The notes below the pieces were generated by a model that saw nothing but the letters and a program-made list of their open reading frames with translations, was not told the DNA's origin and ran no database searches. A stretch of DNA of 9,855 nucleotides. It comes from JAVKSL01 sp039583695 (GTDB lineage Bacteria > Actinomycetota > Acidimicrobiia > Acidimicrobiales > JAJPHD01). Made by a program: the position numbers and the translations under genes. Every line of letters starts with the position of its first letter. Position 1 is the stretch's first letter. Location of the stretch: contig JAVKSL010000092.1 of assembly GCA_039583695.1 (NCBI GenBank), positions 1 through 9,855 on the forward strand, given 5' to 3'. Of this stretch, positions 6,205 to 9,855 are shown piece after piece.

Positions 6205-6321
6205 TTAGTTTCGCCTTGGTCTTGGACGTCGCGATGCCACCAATGGCCGATCTCGTGCGCCGTCAAGCTGAGATGTCGCTGGCTAGGCCGAAGTTGCGTG
6301 TTCCCGAACCGGAATGAGCGG
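6205..6321. other. Short spacer between MITE 2 and the menE stop
   Basis: No gene is called. The segment 6215-6248 (containing GGACGTCGCG) resembles the left-end repeat at 9744-9784 over roughly 20 bases, possibly a third decayed end of the TnpB element. On the minus strand one frame reads LTAHEIGHWWHRDVQDQ, which includes an HExxH pattern. It has no start and is open only across spacer and MITE, so it is not treated as a peptidase. Confidence 0.3.
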
Positions 6322-7491
6322 TCACGCCTCGAGCAGGGCGCGGCGGCGGACCTTGCCGATGGCGGTGCGAGGAAGGGCGTCCACAAAGATCAGCTCGCGC
6401 GGGGCGGACCAGGCACCGAGCCGGCCCTTGACCATCCCCCGCAGCTCGTCTAGGGTCGGAGGCGCTTCCGCCGTGCGCACCACGAAAGCCACCACCCGCT
6501 GGCCCCACTCCTGGTCCTCCCGCCCGGCCACCGCCACCTCGGCCACACCTGGGTGGTCGAGGATCGTCGCCTCCACCGGAGCGGGCCACACGTTCTCGCC
6601 GCCGGTCACGATCATCTCGCTGAGCCGGCCCACGACCTGCCAGCGTCCGTGGTCGAAGGCTCCCACATCACCGGTCGCCAGCCAACCGTCGGGGTCACAC
6701 GCCGGTGAGCCGTCGCGGTAGAACCTTGCGAGCATGGGCCCTCGCAGGCGAATCTCACCCAACGGCCCGAGCTCGACTTCGACGCCTTCCAAGGGAATGC
6801 CGTCGTAGATCACCCCGCTGCCCGTCTCGGTCATACCGTAAGTGCTGATCACGTTGGGTGCGAGGCCCGGCGGCGGGGCAGAGCCCCCCAGCAGCACCAG
6901 GCGAAACAGCGAGGGATCCACCCGGCTAATTGCCCCGCTGGCCCGGCCCGAACCGGCCGGTCCCGCCCCGGTTCCCAGTGACCTGGCCACCAGCGATACC
7001 AGCGTGACCGGGTCGCCGCCCGAAGCTGCAGCGCTCACCTGGTCCGGATCGTAGCGAGGGTGGACCACCAAAGGTGTGCCGGTGAGCACGGCCCGGGTCA
7101 CCACGGCCAACCCACCCACGTGGGCCAGCGGCAGGCACGCCAGCCAGCGATCCCTGGCCGGATCCACCTCCAGCCGGTCGCTGGTCGCCCGGGCGGAGGC
7201 CGCCACTGCGTCGTGGTGGAGCACCACCCCCCTCGGCTGGCCGGTGGTCCCGCTGGTAGCGACCACGAGGGCGTCACCGTCGCCAACCGGGCGCCCCCCG
7301 GCCAGGGCGTGGCGATCCCCGCCGGCATCGATGAGCTCACCCGGCGCCAGGGCGCCCAGCACCGCGTCCAATGCCGGTCGGGGGAGGCGCCCGTCGATGG
7401 GCGCGACGGCGTCACCAGCTTCCCAGGCCCTAACCAGAGCGGCAACGAACGCGGGCCCCCCCGGCATCGCCAGGGCGACGAGGGAGCGCAT
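6322..7491 (-). CDS. menE: o-Succinylbenzoate-CoA ligase (AMP-binding enzyme)
   Basis: It activates o-succinylbenzoate with ATP and CoA to o-succinylbenzoyl-CoA in menaquinone synthesis (cytoplasm). The 389-residue protein has the adenylate-forming motifs in order: P-loop VATSGTTGQPRG (77-88), YGMTETG (218-224), TGD (273-275), the hinge RLSEMIVTGGENV (289-301), and the catalytic lysine Lys380 in LPRTAIGKVRRR. The N-terminal subdomain is short, as in actinobacterial MenE proteins (about 350-390 residues) and unlike acyl-CoA synthetases of 500+ residues. ATG 7491 is preferred because TACGCT (minus strand, 7503-7498) lies exactly 6 nt upstream, giving a leaderless mRNA; the open frame continues upstream but would overlap menA deeply. 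The role is supported by the divergent menA next door. Without that context it could only be called an AMP-dependent ligase. Confidence 0.9.
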   Translation of the reverse strand: MRSLVALAMPGGPAFVAALVRAWEAGDAVAPIDGRLPRPALDAVLGALAPGELIDAGGDRHALAGGRPVGDGDALVVATSGTTGQPRGVVLHHDAVAASARATSDRLEVDPARDRWLACLPLAHVGGLAVVTRAVLTGTPLVVHPRYDPDQVSAAASGGDPVTLVSLVARSLGTGAGPAGSGRASGAISRVDPSLFRLVLLGGSAPPPGLAPNVISTYGMTETGSGVIYDGIPLEGVEVELGPLGEIRLRGPMLARFYRDGSPACDPDGWLATGDVGAFDHGRWQVVGRLSEMIVTGGENVWPAPVEATILDHPGVAEVAVAGREDQEWGQRVVAFVVRTAEAPPTLDELRGMVKGRLGAWSAPRELIFVDALPRTAIGKVRRRALLEA

Positions 7492-7510
7492 CGAGCTAGC
7501 GTACGCGCCA
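7492..7510. promoter_or_regulatory. 19-bp divergent menE/menA promoter gap
   Basis: The 7-bp string TAGCGTA (7497-7503) contains both a plus-strand -10 box (TAGCGT, 7497-7502) and a minus-strand -10 box (TACGCT, 7503-7498). TAGCGT lies 8 nt before the menA ATG at 7511. TACGCT lies 6 nt before the menE ATG at 7491. Both transcripts would be leaderless or nearly so; neither start has a Shine-Dalgarno sequence. No clear -35 element is seen on either strand. Two polymerases could not occupy this site at once, so the genes may be fired alternately. The boxes are visible; promoter activity is inferred. Confidence 0.5.
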
Positions 7511-8479
7511 ATGCCGGCTGCCGAATCTGCTCCCAACCCCGGCCGCGAGACGGCCGCCCCCGCCACACCCCGGGCTGCTCCGCCCTCGCCCGCCGCATCC
7601 TCGCCACTCCGGACTCCGGCGCACCCCTGGCTGGCAGGCGCCCGCCCCCGGACGCTCCCGGCCGCGGTCGTTCCAGTGCTGCTGGGTACCGCCGCCGCTA
7701 TGGCTGGCGGCCAGGCGGTGTGGTGGCGAGCAATCGACGCCATGGTCGTGGCGCTCGCCATCCAGGCCGGGACCAACTATGCCAACGACTATTCCGACGG
7801 CGTGCGGGGCACCGACTTGGTCAGGGTGGGCCCAACCCGCCTGGTCGCCGGAGGCCTGGCCCCCCCTGCAGCCGTCAAGCGTGCCGCCTTCGGGGCGTTT
7901 GCCCTGGCAGGACTGGCCGGTCTGGCCTTGGCGATCACCGTTAACCTCTGGCTGATCGCGGTTGGCGCGGCCTGCATCGCCGCTGGATGGCTCTACACCG
8001 GGGGGCCCCGGCCCTACGGGTATGCCGGGCTCGGCGAGATCTTCGTCTTCTTGTTCTTCGGCCCGGTGGCCACCGTGGGGACGGCTTACGTGCAGCTCGG
8101 CGCCATCACCGGCCTGGCCCTCCTGGCCTCGATCCCAGCGGGTCTGCTGCCGACCGCGCTGCTGGTGGTCAACAACCTGCGCGATGTGGACGGCGACACG
8201 GCCTCGGGAAAGTCCACCCTGGCGGTGCGCCTCGGTCGCACGCGCACCAGGGCGCTTTATGCGGCGTGCGCCCTGGCCTCTTTTGGCGGCGCGGTGGCCG
8301 TGGCCGCGCTGTACCGCCCCTGGGCACTCCTGGCCCTGGCTGCCCTGCCCCTCGCCCTCGTCCCCGTGCGCCGGGTCCTGCGTGGGGCGGACGGGACGGC
8401 ACTGATCGAGGCGCTGGAGGCAACCGGGCGGCTCCAGCTCGCCCTGGGTGTGCTCCTGGCGATCGGCATCGCGGTTTGA
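7511..8479 (+). CDS. menA: 1,4-Dihydroxy-2-naphthoate polyprenyltransferase
   Basis: This integral-membrane UbiA-family enzyme attaches a polyprenyl chain to 1,4-dihydroxy-2-naphthoate, giving demethylmenaquinone. In the 322-residue protein the first Asp-rich motif is NDYSDGVRGTD (92-102) and the second is NNLRDVDGDTASGKSTLAVR (221-240). Both bind the prenyl diphosphate through magnesium and are diagnostic of MenA. WLAGARPRTLPAAVVPVLLG (40-59) is the typical start of the enzyme, followed by about eight hydrophobic segments. ATG 7511 is the only sensible start: no in-frame start codon occurs between it and the conserved WLAGARP, and translation further upstream would run through menE. It leaves a 35-residue Ala/Pro-rich, probably disordered, N-terminal extension. 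The gene stops at TGA 8477-8479, immediately before the end of a TnpB-type insertion sequence. Confidence 0.94.
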   Translation: MPAAESAPNPGRETAAPATPRAAPPSPAASSPLRTPAHPWLAGARPRTLPAAVVPVLLGTAAAMAGGQAVWWRAIDAMVVALAIQAGTNYANDYSDGVRGTDLVRVGPTRLVAGGLAPPAAVKRAAFGAFALAGLAGLALAITVNLWLIAVGAACIAAGWLYTGGPRPYGYAGLGEIFVFLFFGPVATVGTAYVQLGAITGLALLASIPAGLLPTALLVVNNLRDVDGDTASGKSTLAVRLGRTRTRALYAACALASFGGAVAVAALYRPWALLALAALPLALVPVRRVLRGADGTALIEALEATGRLQLALGVLLAIGIAV

Positions 8480-8482
8480 CTG

Positions 8483-8507
8483 CTCCCACGTATGAAGGCG
8501 TGGGACT
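8483..8507 (-). repeat. Right-end hairpin of the TnpB element
   Basis: CCCACG (8485-8490) pairs with CGTGGG (8499-8504) around the loop TATGAAGG, just outside the 3' end of the minus-strand tnpB (stop codon at 8515-8517). A short stem of this kind, with a CCCACGCCTTCA-like sequence, is characteristic of the right end of IS200/IS605-type elements. There it is a transposase recognition structure, and it is also the last stem of the omega RNA. The element tip must fall within a few bases of the menA stop codon. The same stem may serve as the menA terminator. Confidence 0.6.
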
Positions 8508-8514
8508 GCGGGGC

Positions 8515-9726
8515 TCAGGCCGCCAGGATCCCCGCAGGGACCTTGGGCTTAGCGCCGTCATCGCCCACCGGGAGATCCCCGGACGGTTCAGCCCCGCCGC
8601 CCGGTCCCGCACGGTCCGGGTTCAGGTTCCGAGCAGAGTTGCGGTCCCGGTCTGCGACCAGGCCACATGCCCGACACCCATACACCCGATCCGAGAGTTC
8701 TATGCGGCGCTTGGCTTTCGCCCCGCAAGGACTGCAACGCTGGGTGGTGTCCCTAGCAGGCAGGGACACCACCGTCTTACCTGCTTTCGTTGCCTGCCAG
8801 TCCAGCACCGCTCGGAACTGGGCCCAGCCGGCATCGGCAATCGAGCGGTTGAGCCCGGCCTTGTGCCGGCCCTTGCCCCGAGCGGACATGTTCTTGACCG
8901 CCAGATCCTCGATGCCTATGCGGTCGTAGAACCCCACCAGCGCCCTGGCCGCCTTGTGGGCAAAGTCGGCGCGCTGGTTGGCCACCCGTGCAGCCACACA
9001 CGCCGCTTGAGCCTTGGCCTTGCGGGCCGTATTGGCCTGCGAGCGAGCCAGCGCCTTGGCGGCCGCTCTGGCAAAGCGGGGGTTGGCCACGTCGGTGGCC
9101 GGGTCGGTGGTGGTGGCGAAAGTGGTCAGGCCGACGTCGAGGCCGGTCGAGCGGCCAGTGGGCGCCACTGGGGTATCAAGCACCTGGACCCGCACCACGA
9201 AGCTGGCCCACCAGTGCCCGGCCCGGTCGCGCTAGACGGTCACGCTCGTGGGGGCCGATGGCAGGGGCCGGGACCACACCACCCGCAGGGGGATGCGCCC
9301 ACTAGCCACCGCCACACCGAGCCGGTCGTCCCTGCCCAGGCCGATCCCGGCGCCAGACACGCCAAAGCCATTGGGGGTCCAGCGTGCGCTGGCATGGCCG
9401 GCCTTGCGGGACTTGAACCGGGGCCGGCCGGCCGGGTTCGCCTTGTCGAGGAAGGCGGAGATGGACCGGTAGAGGTCCCTCAGCACCTGTTGTTGGGGAA
9501 CGCAGGGCTGAGCTGCCAGCCAGTCGTAGCGCCCCCGCCAGTCGGTCAGCTCCTTGTCGGCATCGCCGTAGGAGAATCCGAGGTCCTCGTGTCGCCACAG
9601 GTCCCCCCAGCGCCCGAGTGCCTGGTTCCACACGAAGCGACAGGTGTCGAACACTGCGCCCAGCGCCCGACCCTGGGCCGGGCTCACCCGCAGGCGATAG
9701 CGGTAGCGAGCCTCGACCAGGGCCAC
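8515..9726 (-). pseudogene. tnpB: TnpB RNA-guided nuclease, one amber codon
   Basis: TnpB of an IS605/IS1341-type element: an RNA-guided DNA nuclease that cuts at the site matched by a guide RNA made from the element's right end. Counting from GTG 9726 (AAAAGG upstream), the gene is 403 codons plus stop, normal for the family. It has the N-terminal domain (EARYRYRLRVSPAQ, CRFVWNQAL), then RuvC-I Asp197 in GLDVG, RuvC-II Glu273 in GIEDLAVKNM, the zinc finger CSPC/CRAC (Cys331, 334, 351, 354), and RuvC-III Asp361 in DRDRNSARN. The only defect is TAG at codon 165 (9232-9234), with the same frame on both sides; CAG (Gln) is the likely ancestor. The gene thus makes a 164-residue fragment unless the amber is suppressed. 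No tnpA is present on either side, so this is a TnpB-only element that would need a transposase from elsewhere. The tail (PVGDDGAKPKVPAGILAA) is unlike that of the fragment at 3722-4021. Confidence 0.88.
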
Positions 9727-9743
9727 CTACGCGGCCACCTTTT

Positions 9744-9784
9744 GGTTCTGGACGTCGCGCATGGGACCCATTGTGGCATGAGGG
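9744..9784 (-). repeat. Left end of the TnpB element (41-bp repeat)
   Basis: 38 of 41 bases are identical to 3673-3713 in the same orientation. The segment lies just upstream of the tnpB start, where the left end is expected. Similarity between the copies ends at 9784 and 3713, which marks the element tip to within a few bases. On the element's strand the tip reads CCCTCATGCC; bases at the edge such as CTCAT may be the target-adjacent motif that TnpB elements insert beside, but this is inference. Confidence 0.65.
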
Positions 9785-9812
9785 TGTATCACTGCTCGCC
9801 CCCGACCAGCTC

Positions 9813-9855
9813 AGGCAGCCCCGCTCGGGCCTTCGGCCCGAGCGGGGCTCTGCCT
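9813..9855. terminator. Long GC hairpin at the window edge
   Basis: AGCCCCGCTCGGGCC (9817-9831) is perfectly complementary to GGCCCGAGCGGGGCT (9835-9849) around a TTC loop. Allowing a CT bulge, the flanks AGGCAG and CTGCCT can extend the stem to the last base of the window. There is no U-tract, but strength and symmetry fit a bidirectional terminator for a gene right of the window. It lies about 30 bases outside the TnpB element's left end, so it may also have made the site attractive for insertion. Confidence 0.6.

Noticed and set aside
6153..6386. HEIGH motif on the minus strand (TAHEIGHWWH), suggesting a zinc peptidase
   Set aside because: The frame overlaps the menE 3' end and runs into the MITE. 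There is no start, and the similarity of the region to the element left end explains it better as non-coding debris.
7076..7510. Upstream extension of the menA frame
   Set aside because: It is antisense to menE, which carries the complete adenylation motifs. ATG 7511 already leaves an extended N-terminus.
7492..7776. Upstream extension of the menE frame
   Set aside because: It overlaps menA on the opposite strand; the ATG at 7491 with a -10 box 6 nt upstream gives a normal short MenE.
1..9855. Recoding of TAG as a sense codon
   Set aside because: The intact sedolisin gene terminates at TAG, and both internal TAGs lie in mobile or already broken genes, so decay is the simpler explanation.
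1..9855. CRISPR arrays, rRNA, tRNA, integrase attachment sites
   Set aside because: No regularly spaced repeats, cloverleaf or rRNA-like segments were seen on either strand by reading.

Overview
The window is high-GC DNA with strong G/C preference at third codon positions, genes packed head to tail, and start regions that look leaderless (a TANNNT box 6-9 nt before the ATG). It encodes the succinylase lysine/diaminopimelate route, menaquinone synthesis and a secreted sedolisin. This suits a chromosomal segment of a high-GC actinobacterium, perhaps a deep-branching one such as Acidimicrobiia. The taxonomic call is inference; no rRNA or tRNA is present to anchor it.

Layout. Bases 1-420 hold a terminator-like hairpin and the leader of a secreted S53 (sedolisin) peptidase (421-2013, +). 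Bases 2014-4162 are a scrapyard of broken genes. They contain a signal peptidase I N-terminal fragment, a GAF-ANTAR-type regulator broken into blocks that are out of order and partly inverted, a small zinc-knuckle gene split by a 100-bp MITE, and the C-terminal zinc-finger end of a tnpB abutted by the left end of a different TnpB-type element. An intact dapD-dapE operon follows (4163-6039, +), with a 4-nt overlap. Next comes a second, inverted copy of the MITE (6105-6204), lying between the convergent ends of dapE and menE. The menE (6322-7491, -) and menA (7511-8479, +) genes diverge from a 19-bp gap whose two -10-like boxes overlap. A nearly complete TnpB-only insertion sequence (about 8480-9784, -) sits directly behind the menA stop. 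Its tnpB carries every catalytic residue but is interrupted by one amber codon. The window ends in a long GC hairpin.

How the parts work together. DapD and DapE carry out the N-succinylation and desuccinylation steps that make LL-diaminopimelate for peptidoglycan and lysine. MenE makes o-succinylbenzoyl-CoA and MenA prenylates 1,4-dihydroxy-2-naphthoate, both on the route to menaquinone. The sedolisin is probably exported and works outside the cell. These housekeeping islands are separated by repeated insertions of small mobile DNA.

The most unusual observations are these. (1) A pair of 100-bp MITEs, 95/100 identical and inverted relative to each other, have TNA-type target duplications of the kind made by IS5-family (IS1031-group) transposases. 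Deleting one copy plus one TTA restores an interrupted gene exactly in frame. (2) The two MITEs bracket dapDE. (3) A TnpB element lies so close to menA that its predicted guide RNA would carry sequence antisense to the menA 3' end. (4) A GAF-ANTAR gene has been broken up and reordered.
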